Below, piece by piece: positions 27,832 to 36,538 of a stretch of DNA of 55,799 nt (position 1 is the first letter of the stretch; each line of letters starts with the position of its first letter). The notes beneath the pieces are model-generated. The model did no database searches, had not been told where the DNA came from, and worked only from the letters and a program-made list of their open reading frames with translations. Source of the DNA: Vibrio cincinnatiensis DSM 19608. GTDB taxonomy: Bacteria; Pseudomonadota; Gammaproteobacteria; Enterobacterales; Vibrionaceae. Both the position numbers and the translations under genes were made by a program. The stretch spans positions 1 to 55,799 of the forward strand of contig NZ_FUXB01000019.1 in the NCBI RefSeq assembly GCF_900167345.1. Reading direction: 5' to 3'.

Positions 27832-30012
27832 ATGTCTATTGATAAAAATGAAAATAAAGACCGACCGATCATGATTAATGGTGATAAAACACAGATCATA
27901 AGAAATCAAACATTGAACCAAGAGGATATTAATCCTAAAAATCAAGAAGAAAAAAAACTGGGAATGGATAAAAAGAAGAACATTTCTCAAAGTTCAGACA
28001 GTGACATTAAAAAAAGTCCCACCCCTGAGACTAAGGCGTTCGATATTGAGGCTAATGACAAAAATGATTTCAAAAATCAAACGACAGAAACAAACTCGAA
28101 CGATCTGGTCGAGCATTCCACTTTAACTCCTGGTCATGTCGTTAAAGGTCGATACATCATCGATGCGCTTATTGGCCATGGAGGACTTTGCGATGTCTAT
28201 CGAGCGAAGGATAAAGTATTAGAGTCATCAGGGGCTCATAACCCTTATGTGGCATTAAAAATCTTGCAGAGTGAGTACATCGATCAACCTGAGACGGCTC
28301 GGATGCTGATACGAGAAGCACAACATACACAAACCTTAAGCCATCCAAACATCATTCGGGTATTTGATTTCGGTGTCGATAACAAGACGTATTTTATCGT
28401 AATGGAATACCTAGATGGCGAAACTGTCGAGCAGCTAATCCAACGCTCTCGCCCCTCAGGCCTGCCATTTCATAAAGCGAAAATTATTTTTAATCAAATT
28501 CTGGACGCACTCATCTACGCACATTCTCTTGACATCGTACATGCTGATTTAAAACCAGCCAACATCATGATCGAATCCAATGGGAATGTAAAAATCCTTG
28601 ATTTTGGCGTGTCAAAGATGGAGAAGCTCAAACAAGATCAGTACGCGGCAAAACGAAAATCTGATGATAATTCCGTTATGGGGTATACTCCGAATTACGC
28701 TTCACTCAATATTTTAGCGGGTAATAAGCCAACACGAGAAGATGACCTCTTTGCTTTTGCTTGTATTGCTTATGAATTGGTTAGCTGTAAACATCCATAT
28801 AATCGGACAACAGCTGACATCGCGCTGAAGAAAGCTCTCAATCTGACGAAACCGGCATCATTACCCTTTTTGGCATGGCAGCCATTAAAAAGAATTCTCT
28901 CTTGTTCAAAAAGCTCAACACCATTATCCGCCAAGGAACTAAAGCAACGTTTAAATCACACAATCACCCCTAAATTTGCTGTGGCTATCTCAGCAGCATT
29001 GTGGTTAACCACGGTAGTGTTACTCGTGAATCATTACGATCACAAACTCTCCACCGCCAATCACACCACAGAGCAACTAGCAACTCAGCTCAATGATCAG
29101 CAAGCTCTGCTTGAATCATCACCTGAACATGTCCTGACTCTCACTCATACCGAAAACCTTCAGCCTATCGTCCGAGATGGGCTACTGCGTTATCACCAAG
29201 TTGCACTCTTGAGCTATTTTGAAACCCAAATAGATGAAATACTCAATGCTAATGAAATGGAATATCCAGACTACAATAAAGTTGAGTCTGTTCTCAAAAA
29301 TGCGGCAACCTATTACCCAGACTCTCATCGGCTTGAGATATTAAACATCGATATTCGGTCCAGTAAGCGCTCAACATTGTTAACGATAGAAAGGCAGATC
29401 AATTCTGCATTAGAAAAAGCACATTACACCTCTCTTGAAGGTGAAAAATCGGTGACTGAGCTATACGAAAATCTGAGCGCGATTCATACTGACTACCCTT
29501 TCGAGCCATCCTCTTTAGCCAGTGAAGTCTTTGGAAAAAATCTTAAACAAGCCCTTGCCCAGCGAGATGCACTCTCTTTGAATACCTTAATTAATATTGG
29601 CAATACTTTCTTTACTTCATCCGAGAAGCATAAAGAGGACTTATCGATTAGTAATCAAATGAGGGATGCTATAGAAGAAATGAGTGCCTATCTTACGGAG
29701 CAAGAAAATGGCAACGTATTAGACTATCCATATGCGGCGGCCCGAGTGTTATACAAAAACGAACTTGAAAGTTTGTACCGCCGAATTAGAAATGCATCGA
29801 CCCTAAATGCACTAGACAAGCTCGTCATTGATATCGATAAACTGGCCACGGAATTACCCTCGGATTTCAGCGATATTTCAGATTTACGTTTTCAAGCATC
29901 GGATAAATATCTAAAACTTTCAGATATTTTGCTTAAAAATCGTGAAGCCGTTAATGCACGAAGAGCAATCCAAAAAGCGAATGCATTACTTCGTCAAATT
30001 GATAGGAGTTAA
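27832..30012 (+). CDS. ppkA: PpkA-type membrane serine/threonine kinase of the T6SS
   Basis: In this 726-residue protein, residues 1-100 are polar and probably unstructured. The kinase domain spans about 107-370, with glycine loop GHGGLCDVY (115-123), Lys143 in VALKIL, Glu162, HADLKPANIM with Asp239, and DFG at 257-259. A membrane helix lies at about 382-400 (FAVAISAALWLTTVVLLV). The remaining 320 residues are helical and predicted to be periplasmic. The von Willebrand domain of Pseudomonas PpkA is absent. HAD instead of HRD makes it a non-RD kinase. It is divergent from fha, its likely substrate. No T6SS gene follows it. Confidence 0.93.
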   Translation: MSIDKNENKDRPIMINGDKTQIIRNQTLNQEDINPKNQEEKKLGMDKKKNISQSSDSDIKKSPTPETKAFDIEANDKNDFKNQTTETNSNDLVEHSTLTPGHVVKGRYIIDALIGHGGLCDVYRAKDKVLESSGAHNPYVALKILQSEYIDQPETARMLIREAQHTQTLSHPNIIRVFDFGVDNKTYFIVMEYLDGETVEQLIQRSRPSGLPFHKAKIIFNQILDALIYAHSLDIVHADLKPANIMIESNGNVKILDFGVSKMEKLKQDQYAAKRKSDDNSVMGYTPNYASLNILAGNKPTREDDLFAFACIAYELVSCKHPYNRTTADIALKKALNLTKPASLPFLAWQPLKRILSCSKSSTPLSAKELKQRLNHTITPKFAVAISAALWLTTVVLLVNHYDHKLSTANHTTEQLATQLNDQQALLESSPEHVLTLTHTENLQPIVRDGLLRYHQVALLSYFETQIDEILNANEMEYPDYNKVESVLKNAATYYPDSHRLEILNIDIRSSKRSTLLTIERQINSALEKAHYTSLEGEKSVTELYENLSAIHTDYPFEPSSLASEVFGKNLKQALAQRDALSLNTLINIGNTFFTSSEKHKEDLSISNQMRDAIEEMSAYLTEQENGNVLDYPYAAARVLYKNELESLYRRIRNASTLNALDKLVIDIDKLATELPSDFSDISDLRFQASDKYLKLSDILLKNREAVNARRAIQKANALLRQIDRS

Positions 30013-30026
30013 ATGAGCGTCTCTAA

Positions 30027-30051
30027 TGCCGTTCGCTTAACGTGAACGGCA
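30027..30051. terminator. Hairpin between convergent ppkA and the SorC-family regulator
   Basis: TGCCGTTC (30027-30034) pairs with GAACGGCA (30044-30051) across a 9-base loop. It lies 15 bases past the ppkA stop and 22 bases past the regulator stop on the other strand. There is no uninterrupted T-run on either strand, so it may end both transcripts weakly or protect their 3' ends. Confidence 0.5.
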
Positions 30052-30072
30052 CTACCTGATGACTTTGTCCTT

Positions 30073-31062
30073 TTACTGTATATTACGCATCTGCTCATCT
30101 AAGTTTAATACCGTTAATGCATTACTCACACTGGTTGCAATTACATCAATTGCGCCAGTGCGAAGTGCACCAAGCAGGGCAAGTGGCTTACTATTTTCCG
30201 CTGCAATCGCAATTACTTCAGAAATCGGGCGAAACTCATCAATACCTAATCCAATGACGCGATCGCTCATGACTGTATTGGCGATTTGACCATGGATATT
30301 GAAAAAATCATAACCTGCAAAATCCCCCACGACCCCTTGCTGAAGCCGGGACTGTACTACTTCATCAGGCGTAAACCAGCCAAGATCCACCATATAGCTA
30401 TTCTCGCTCATATCCCCAATCCCAACCAAAGCAATATCCGCTTTACGTGCTAAGTCCAACGTCTGTTTGACGGTCGCATTTTGCATAAAAGCCAGCTTCT
30501 GGCCTCGATTCTCTGCATAGGCTGGTGCATAGAGCGTTTCAGAGGTCCCTCCATATTTTTTCGCCATTTGTCGACAAATATGGTCGGCATTGAACATTCC
30601 GCCTCGGGGGTGAATACCACCAATACTACAAACAAATTTACAATCTCTTGGTGTGATAACCCCAGTATGGTGAGCAACTGCTGAGACATTTCGCCCCTGA
30701 CCAATACTCACCACCATACCGTTTTTTAAGGTACTAGATAGGTAATTCGACACCAATCCAGCCACTTGCTGCCTTTGTTGCTCTTCATTGGGTTGATCTA
30801 AAGCAACCAACGCCCGTTTGATACCGAACCGGTCAATCAAACGTTGCTCAATTTTGGCACTAAAAACAGGGTGATACTTAACAGTGATCTCAACGATTCC
30901 TTCATCTCTTGCCTGTTTAAGCAAGCGTCCAACCTTAGCGCGAGAAAGCGCAAATTTTTTGGAAATTTCCTCTTGAGTTGCACCATCTTGATAATAAGCC
31001 ACTGATATTTCAGTCAGTAGGTCGGTATTTTCCATTGAAAAATCTGTGCTTGAACTGCTCAT
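30073..31062 (-). CDS. SorC/DeoR-type sugar-responsive transcription regulator
   Basis: This 329-residue protein has an N-terminal helix-turn-helix (LLTEISVAYYQDGATQEEISKKFALSRAKVGRLLKQARDEGIVEI). It is followed by the SorC sugar-phosphate-binding domain, with VVSIGQGRNVSAVA, CSIGGIHPRGGMFNADHICRQMAKKYGG and IALVGIGDMSENSYMVDLGWF. Members of this family bind phosphorylated sugars and usually repress neighbouring operons. It is divergent from tal-tkt, with repeated palindromes between. The likely job is control of the non-oxidative pentose phosphate genes and of itself. The effector sugar cannot be read from the sequence. Confidence 0.88.
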   Translation of the reverse strand: MSSSSTDFSMENTDLLTEISVAYYQDGATQEEISKKFALSRAKVGRLLKQARDEGIVEITVKYHPVFSAKIEQRLIDRFGIKRALVALDQPNEEQQRQQVAGLVSNYLSSTLKNGMVVSIGQGRNVSAVAHHTGVITPRDCKFVCSIGGIHPRGGMFNADHICRQMAKKYGGTSETLYAPAYAENRGQKLAFMQNATVKQTLDLARKADIALVGIGDMSENSYMVDLGWFTPDEVVQSRLQQGVVGDFAGYDFFNIHGQIANTVMSDRVIGLGIDEFRPISEVIAIAAENSKPLALLGALRTGAIDVIATSVSNALTVLNLDEQMRNIQ

Positions 31063-31105
31063 ACACTACTCTCATTTTCGATTAAGTGACTAGCATAAAT
31101 TAATG

Positions 31106-31119
31106 TGAACATATGCTCA
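31106..31119. promoter_or_regulatory. Operator-like palindrome 1 (SorC-family type)
   Basis: TGAACATATGCTCA is a near-perfect palindrome; its complement reads TGAGCATATGTTCA, differing at two positions. A partial third arm, AGCATATGT, follows at 31127-31135. The position, 44-57 bases upstream of the regulator's start codon, suits autoregulation. Confidence 0.6.
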
Positions 31120-31151
31120 TTGACCTAGCATATGTAAAACGCAGACGACAA

Positions 31152-31165
31152 TCAACATTTGCTCA
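31152..31165. promoter_or_regulatory. Operator-like palindrome 2 (SorC-family type)
   Basis: TCAACATTTGCTCA differs from palindrome 1 at two positions (T-C for T-G at the left end, T for A in the centre). It lies 46 bases further from the regulator gene, close to a multiple of the helical repeat, so two sites on one face of the DNA are possible. Confidence 0.55.
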
Positions 31166-31311
31166 GCCAAATGACATTTTCTCATTTCCGTTTTTTGAAC
31201 ATTCAAAGAGGCATTTACCCAAAGGCAACTTACGCAAACGTTTCTTTTCTTACCTAGATCTTCACCAATGAAAATTAGTGGGTTGAATGTGTCATTCCAT
31301 CGTTATGATGA

Positions 31312-31339
31312 TTGACTTTCTGTACAGATAAGATAAATA
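31312..31339 (+). promoter_or_regulatory. Candidate sigma-70 promoter of tal-tkt
   Basis: TTGACT at 31312-31317 is a good -35, followed after 16 bases by TAAATA at 31334-31339, a mediocre -10. A start near 31346 would give a leader of about 170 bases and would put operator-like palindrome 3 at about +18 to +31, a position expected for repression. Confidence 0.4.
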
Positions 31340-31363
31340 TGAATACATCATTTACTCAACGAG

Positions 31364-31377
31364 CGAGCAAATGTTCA
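31364..31377. promoter_or_regulatory. Operator-like palindrome 3 (SorC-family type)
   Basis: CGAGCAAATGTTCA is the inverted form of the same element (complement TGAACATTTGCTCG). It stands just downstream of the candidate tal promoter. A degenerate CATTTACTC arm at 31349-31357 precedes it in inverted orientation, so the site may be double. Confidence 0.58.
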
Positions 31378-31513
31378 ACGCAATTGTTTGGTCGCTGAAA
31401 ATTAACGTTCGTATTAGCAAGAGTAAACTCGTTATCTAGCGAAGGCTTTGCTAATCCGCTTGCCAGTATCCAGCTTCAATGCTGGTTTAGCCACAAGAAA
31501 TAGGATGATCGAA

Positions 31514-32464
31514 ATGAGCAACAAATTAGAGCAACTTCGTAAACTCACTACTGTTGTCGCCGATACCGGCGAAATTGATGCGATAAAAAAATATCAACCT
31601 GAAGATGCCACCACGAACCCATCTCTGATTCTTAAAGCGGCACAAATTGCTGAATATGCCCCATTGATTGAGGCGGCTATCGAATACGCCAAAGCACAAA
31701 GTTCCGATAAAGCGCAACAAGTGCAAGACACTTGTGACATGCTTGCCGTTAACATTGGTAAAGAAATTCTGAAAACGATTCCGGGCCGAATTTCAACCGA
31801 GGTCGATGCTCGACTCTCTTATGATACCGAAGGCAGTGTGGCGAAGGCGCGTCAGCTTATCAAAATGTACAACGATGCTGGGATCAGCAACGACCGTATC
31901 CTAATCAAGCTCGCCTCAACTTGGGAAGGCATTCGTGCTGCTGAAATTCTAGAAAAAGAAGGCATTAACTGTAACCTCACCCTCCTTTTCTCTTTCGCAC
32001 AAGCACGTGCCTGTGCAGAAGCAGGCGTCTTCCTTATTTCACCTTTCGTTGGCCGAATTATGGACTGGTACAAAGCCAAAGAAGGCCGTGATTTCGCTCC
32101 GCAAGAAGATCCGGGGGTTATTTCTGTTACCACCATCTACAACTACTACAAAGAGCACGGCTATAACACAGTGGTTATGGGAGCCAGCTTCCGTAACATC
32201 GGTGAAATTCTAGAGCTTGCTGGTTGTGACCGTTTGACGATTGCACCAGCACTGCTGGCTGAGCTGGAAGCGGCGGAAGGAGAGGTAATAGAGAAATTAG
32301 TGGATTCCAAAGGCAGCAAAGTTCGTCCAGCCCCTATGACGCACGCAGAATTCCTTTGGGAACATAATCAAGATGCCATGGCCGTTGAGAAGTTAGCAGA
32401 AGGTATCCGTAACTTTGCCATTGACCAAGGCAAACTAGAAGCCATGATTGCGGCGAAGCTGTAA
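31514..32464 (+). CDS. tal: Transaldolase
   Basis: I place the start at the ATG at 31514 ([19 protein letters not shown]) because it has AGGA 8 bases upstream and gives 316 residues, the normal size of TalA/TalB. A longer in-frame extension begins with TTG and is not family-like. The Schiff-base lysine is Lys132 in [12 protein letters not shown], and [14 protein letters not shown] near residue 31 is a family signature. The enzyme moves a dihydroxyacetone unit between sedoheptulose 7-phosphate and glyceraldehyde 3-phosphate. It is first in an operon with transketolase and is divergent from the SorC-family regulator. Confidence 0.97.
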   Translation: MSNKLEQLRKLTTVVADTGEIDAIKKYQPEDATTNPSLILKAAQIAEYAPLIEAAIEYAKAQSSDKAQQVQDTCDMLAVNIGKEILKTIPGRISTEVDARLSYDTEGSVAKARQLIKMYNDAGISNDRILIKLASTWEGIRAAEILEKEGINCNLTLLFSFAQARACAEAGVFLISPFVGRIMDWYKAKEGRDFAPQEDPGVISVTTIYNYYKEHGYNTVVMGASFRNIGEILELAGCDRLTIAPALLAELEAAEGEVIEKLVDSKGSKVRPAPMTHAEFLWEHNQDAMAVEKLAEGIRNFAIDQGKLEAMIAAKL

Positions 32465-32547
32465 TTCAAAGGCACCCAACGGCTAGCTAGAAAGGAGCGC
32501 TAAGCGTTTTTTCCTAGCTAGGCCTAGGTTCTTAAGCCCTATTCTCT

Positions 32548-32568
32548 GATGGTGCTTTATGCACCATC
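32548..32568 (+). other. Hairpin in the tal-tkt gap
   Basis: GATGGTGC (32548-32555) and GCACCATC (32561-32568) form a perfect 8-bp stem around TTTAT. No T-run follows, so it is not a standard terminator. The gap of 249 bases also has CTAGCTAG-type palindromes at 32490-32520. These could be sites for RNA processing, mRNA protection or partial attenuation; tkt may also have its own promoter in the gap. Confidence 0.5.
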
Positions 32569-32713
32569 GATACCCAGACTATTTGCGGTAGCAGGCCAAT
32601 GACTTGCCCATCACAGTAGTGATGAACGAACGTTACTCATAATTTTCTCGTTAAGTGGTAAGGGTATCACTCTATTTAAATAACTCTGTTTTCAAATAAC
32701 TCCGGAAAAGACT

Positions 32714-34708
32714 ATGGATCGTAAACAACTGGCTAATGCAATTCGTGCTTTGAGCATGGATGGTGTACAGCAAGCGAATTCGGGACACCCAGGTGCCCCC
32801 ATGGGAATGGCTGATATCGCAGAAGTGCTTTGGCGCAGCCACTTAAACCATAATCCACACAATCCTAAGTGGGCTGACCGAGATCGCTTCGTGCTTTCTA
32901 ATGGTCACGGCTCCATGTTGCTTTACTCTTTACTTCATCTAAGTGGTTATGATCTTTCTATTGATGATCTGAAAAACTTTCGTCAACTGCATTCTAAAAC
33001 ACCCGGACACCCTGAATATGGTTATGCTCCAGGTATTGAAACCACCACAGGTCCATTAGGCCAAGGGATTACCAATGCCGTCGGTATGGCTATCGCGGAA
33101 AAAGCTCTCGCCGCTCAGTTTAATCAACCCGATCATGACATCGTTGATCACTTCACTTATGTCTTTATGGGTGATGGCTGTTTGATGGAAGGCATTTCTC
33201 ATGAAGCCTGTTCACTGGCTGGTACATTAGGGCTGGGTAAAGTCATTGCCTTCTGGGATGACAACGGTATCTCTATTGATGGTCATGTAGAAGGCTGGTT
33301 CTCTGACGACACGCCTAAACGTTTTGAAGCTTACGGTTGGCATGTCATTCCAGCGGTTGATGGCCATGATGCTGAAGCGATTAATGCGGCGATTATTGAA
33401 GCAAAAGCGGAAACGGCTCGCCCAACACTCATTTGTACTAAAACCATTATTGGTTTTGGTTCTCCCAATAAATCTGGTTCACATGACTGTCATGGCGCAC
33501 CTCTTGGCCATGATGAAATTAAAGCAGCAAAAGAATTTTTAGGTTGGAAATACGGTGCGTTCGAAATTCCGCAAGAGATCTACTCAGAATGGTCAGCGAA
33601 GGAAGCTGGCGCAACTAAGGAAACAGCGTGGAATCAGAAATTTGCAGCTTATGAAGCAGCGTACCCCGAGCTGGCGGCTGAATTTAAACGCCGCATAAAC
33701 GGTGAATTACCCGCGCAGTGGGAAGAGAAAGCGAGTCAAATCATTGCGGATCTACAAGCTAACCCTGCCAATATTGCGTCACGTAAGGCATCACAAAACG
33801 CGTTAGAAGCCTTTGGTCAGCTACTCCCTGAGTTTATGGGCGGCTCAGCAGACTTGGCTCCATCTAACCTCACCATGTGGTCCGGTTCTCAATCACTGAC
33901 GGCTGACGACTTCTCTGGTAACTATATTCATTATGGGGTCCGTGAGTTTGGAATGACGGCGATCATGAACGGCATCGCCCTACACGGTGGCTTTATTCCT
34001 TACGGTGCAACCTTCCTGATGTTTATGGAATACGCTCGTAATGCCATGCGCATGGCCGCATTGATGAAAATTCAAAATATCCAAGTTTACACCCATGATT
34101 CCATTGGTTTAGGTGAAGACGGCCCCACTCACCAACCTGTTGAACAAGTTGCATCACTGCGCTTAACACCGAATATGAGCACATGGCGCCCTTGTGACCA
34201 AGTTGAATCAGCGATGGCTTGGAAACTGGCGATTGAGCGTAAAGACGCCCCATCGGCTTTGATCTTCTCTCGTCAGAATTTAGCTCAGCAGCCTCGTACG
34301 GCCGAGCAAGTTGCAGACATTGCGAAAGGTGGTTATGTCTTAAAAGATTGCGCAGGGAAACCCGAACTTATCTTGATTGCAACGGGCTCTGAAGTTAGCC
34401 TTGCGGTAGACGCGGCAGAAAAACTGGCGGCGGAAGGTAAACAAGTACGAGTCGTTTCGATGCCATCGACTGACACGTTTGATAAACAAGAAGCCGCTTA
34501 CCGTGAAACCGTATTACCTGCTGATGTGACCAAACGTATTGCGATTGAAGCAGGTATTGCCGATTTCTGGTACAAATACGTCGGTTTTGGCGGCAAAATC
34601 ATCGGTATGACAAGCTTTGGTGAGTCAGCACCTGCGGATGAGCTGTTTAAATTATTTGGGTTTACCACCGATAACGTAGTTAAAACTGCCCAAGAACTAC
34701 TGGCGTAG
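32714..34708 (+). CDS. tkt: Transketolase
   Basis: This 664-residue protein has the usual length. The thiamine diphosphate site is seen in [34 protein letters not shown] and the N-D-N-G-I-S stretch after it. The pyrimidine-binding domain has [24 protein letters not shown] and [18 protein letters not shown]. It transfers two-carbon units between ketoses and aldoses in the pentose phosphate pathway. It pairs with tal in the upstream gene; an ATG with TCCGGAAAAGACT upstream is a moderate ribosome site. Confidence 0.97.
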   Translation: MDRKQLANAIRALSMDGVQQANSGHPGAPMGMADIAEVLWRSHLNHNPHNPKWADRDRFVLSNGHGSMLLYSLLHLSGYDLSIDDLKNFRQLHSKTPGHPEYGYAPGIETTTGPLGQGITNAVGMAIAEKALAAQFNQPDHDIVDHFTYVFMGDGCLMEGISHEACSLAGTLGLGKVIAFWDDNGISIDGHVEGWFSDDTPKRFEAYGWHVIPAVDGHDAEAINAAIIEAKAETARPTLICTKTIIGFGSPNKSGSHDCHGAPLGHDEIKAAKEFLGWKYGAFEIPQEIYSEWSAKEAGATKETAWNQKFAAYEAAYPELAAEFKRRINGELPAQWEEKASQIIADLQANPANIASRKASQNALEAFGQLLPEFMGGSADLAPSNLTMWSGSQSLTADDFSGNYIHYGVREFGMTAIMNGIALHGGFIPYGATFLMFMEYARNAMRMAALMKIQNIQVYTHDSIGLGEDGPTHQPVEQVASLRLTPNMSTWRPCDQVESAMAWKLAIERKDAPSALIFSRQNLAQQPRTAEQVADIAKGGYVLKDCAGKPELILIATGSEVSLAVDAAEKLAAEGKQVRVVSMPSTDTFDKQEAAYRETVLPADVTKRIAIEAGIADFWYKYVGFGGKIIGMTSFGESAPADELFKLFGFTTDNVVKTAQELLA

Positions 34709-34739
34709 TTACACTAAATAATGAAACCCTAACCATAAA

Positions 34740-34775
34740 AATGCCAGTCATAATAGGACTGGCATTTTCTTATTC
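34740..34775. terminator. Bidirectional terminator between tkt and the LysR-type gene
   Basis: AATGCCAGTC (34740-34749) pairs with GACTGGCATT (34757-34766) over a 7-base loop and is followed by TTCTTATTC on the plus strand. On the minus strand the stem is followed by TTTATGG. It lies about 30 bases from both convergent stop codons. Confidence 0.8.
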
Positions 34776-34793
34776 TAGAGCCATGCTGTTTTC

Positions 34794-35330
34794 TTACACT
34801 GTTTGGCTATAGCGTTGCGACATAATATCGCACAGCTGCAACATTCGTTGCTCACATTTTTGTTTTAGAAATTGGTGCAATGCTCGCGTTGGGTGATTTA
34901 ACAGTCGTTTATCTGCACACACTAAATAAACTGGACACGGCTCCGACTGCCATTCCGGTAACAAGGGCACTAAACGCTCATCAATAATATCAGCGCTAAT
35001 ATCTAATAATGATTTATAAGCAATACCATACCCACTAATGGCCCAGCGCCGGACAACGTCTCCATCATTAGCACTGCGCTGACTTTTTACGACCACGGTT
35101 TCCGACTCTCCAGCTTTCCAAAAAGTCCAACGATTATGGTAAGTATCTGACAGCATAAAACACAAACAGGAATGGCTAAGTAAGTCGCTAGGTTTTACTA
35201 GCTGAGCTTCCAAACGTTTAATCGCCGCACTCACAGCAGCAGGCGTCACATCTAAGCTGTGAGCCGCTTGCGAAAAGCTACTTTGATGAGCCGTTTCGAC
35301 AAAGATATTGAGATCGTTTAATGCTTTCAT
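34794..35330 (-). pseudogene. LysR-family regulator with an internal in-frame deletion
   Basis: LysR regulators are about 300 residues; this frame encodes 178. The DNA-binding domain is intact (LNIFVETAHQSSFSQAAHSLDVTPAAVSAAIKRLEAQL). At about 35198 it jumps straight into the late effector domain (VKPSDLLSHSCLCFML, then VRRWAISGYGIAYKSLLDI and RLVPLLPEWQS). About 110-120 residues, namely the linker helix end and the first half of the sensor domain, are missing. The frame is kept and there is no premature stop. The ATG at 35330 is preferred over a GTG four codons earlier. It may be a decaying gene or a DNA-binding remnant without ligand response. Confidence 0.8.
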
Positions 35331-35439
35331 AGGCGAAGACACGGATGGTAAAAATCCTCTGTATCACATCATATTTAGTCAACATTGAAAAGCGCGGCCT
35401 CCATCAACGATGAAAGCCGCACTAAATTAAACGAGCCCG

Positions 35440-35739
35440 CTACCCCAAAAAGGTGACTTGGCGAGGATTCAAGTATTCAAGCCAGCCATTTTTCTCACTT
35501 TGTGCCACAAAATGCTGAAAGTGCTCACTTTGCGTATGTTTTTCAAGTGCCGCAGCAGAGCACCAGATTTCTTGCATAATAAACAGCCCCGCCACAGACT
35601 CATCTTTATACAATTCATACTGACAGCACCCTTCATCATGACGAGAAGGCTCAAGTAAAGCGCGTAAAGCTTGCTCAACCTGTGCTTCTTTTCCTTCAAG
35701 TGCTTTAATTTCAGCCAAAAGGTGAACGGTTGCCATCAT
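35440..35739 (-). CDS. Antibiotic-biosynthesis-monooxygenase-fold protein (YgiN-like)
   Basis: This small protein of about 99 residues has the dimeric ferredoxin-like ABM fold. Signs are VHLLAEIKALEGKEAQVEQALRALLEPSRHDEGCCQYELYKD and FIMQEIWCSAAALEKHTQSEHFQHF. Relatives oxidise quinols or small aromatics without a cofactor, and some only bind. The start overlaps the nitroreductase stop as TGATG, so the two are translationally coupled. This suggests a joint role in quinone or nitroaromatic handling, which is inferred. Confidence 0.85.
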   Translation of the reverse strand: MMATVHLLAEIKALEGKEAQVEQALRALLEPSRHDEGCCQYELYKDESVAGLFIMQEIWCSAAALEKHTQSEHFQHFVAQSEKNGWLEYLNPRQVTFLG

Positions 35740-36395
35740 CAACACTCCGTAATAACGTCTGCTTCATCCCAACGAGATTTCGGCAATTTTGCATTGAAGT
35801 CTTCCTCGCTGTGGTAGCCCATAGGAATGATCAATACACTCGTTAACCCTTGGTCATTTAAGCCAAATTCTGCATCCATCACCGTTGCATCAAACCCCTC
35901 GATAGGCACGGCATCAATTCCCATTGCCGCAGTACCTAATAACACCGTACCCGCATTGAGATAAACTTGCTTTGCCATCCACTCTTGAGCATCGTTAAGA
36001 TCAGCACGGTGTATATTCACGAAATAAGAGCGGCCGTTATGCATCCCTTGTTTATCATCTTCTGTTGCAAAGCGACCATCTTTGTCTTCCTTCGCTAATA
36101 GATTGAGTAAATAGTCGTCATCAATGCTGGTTTTAGTACAAAGCACCAAAACATGCGAAGCATCCAACACTTTGCGCTCATTAAATGAGAAACGACCTTG
36201 AGTCGCTTTGGCTATTCGTTGTTTTCCTTCATCCGTACTGGCTAAGATAAAGTGCCAAGGCTGAGAATTGACGCTAGAAGGGCTCAAACGAATCAAATCT
36301 TTAATTTGCTGAACGTTTTCTGCACTGATGCGGCGATTGGAATCGAAAGCCTTGGTGGAATAGCGTTGCTGTGCAAAATGGGCAATGTTCATCAC
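35739..36395 (-). CDS. nfsB: NfsB-type NAD(P)H nitroreductase
   Basis: This 218-residue flavoprotein has the family start AHFAQQRYSTKAFD and LIRLSPSSVNSQPWHFILA, which bind FMN. The ending GLTSVLIIPMGYHSEEDF is also typical. E. coli NfsB is 217 residues. It reduces nitroaromatics and quinones by two electrons in the cytoplasm. The downstream ABM-fold gene overlaps by one base. Confidence 0.92.
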   Translation of the reverse strand: MMNIAHFAQQRYSTKAFDSNRRISAENVQQIKDLIRLSPSSVNSQPWHFILASTDEGKQRIAKATQGRFSFNERKVLDASHVLVLCTKTSIDDDYLLNLLAKEDKDGRFATEDDKQGMHNGRSYFVNIHRADLNDAQEWMAKQVYLNAGTVLLGTAAMGIDAVPIEGFDATVMDAEFGLNDQGLTSVLIIPMGYHSEEDFNAKLPKSRWDEADVITEC

Positions 36396-36461
36396 TCTTT
36401 ATCCTACTCATGTATATTTAATTACGGGAAACAATAACGGCTTGATGCAACAGAAAAAATA

Positions 36462-36506
36462 GGGAAAAACTATAAGGACTTTCAAAAAAAATTTGAAAGT
36501 CCTTAT
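36462..36506 (-). terminator. Terminator of the Aer-like receptor gene
   Basis: ATAAGGACTTTCAAA (36472-36486) and TTTGAAAGTCCTTAT (36492-36506) form a perfect 15-bp stem with a 5-base loop. On the minus strand it is followed by AGTTTTTCCC. It lies 33 bases past the receptor stop and upstream of nfsB, so it separates the two transcripts. Confidence 0.85.
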
Positions 36507-36538
36507 TTAACGCGATCAGTGCCTGATATAACCAAACA

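Larger units (their letters stand above)
31063..31513. promoter_or_regulatory. Divergent control region between the SorC-family regulator and tal
   Basis: This 451-base stretch has no gene. It holds three clear copies of an imperfect palindrome close to TGAACATWTGCTCA, at 31106-31119, 31152-31165 and 31364-31377. Weaker relatives lie near 31125-31138, 31172-31184 and 31347-31358. A candidate tal promoter is at 31312-31339. The first two copies lie near the regulator's start, the third just downstream of the tal promoter. The arrangement fits autoregulation plus control of tal-tkt. Confidence 0.65.
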
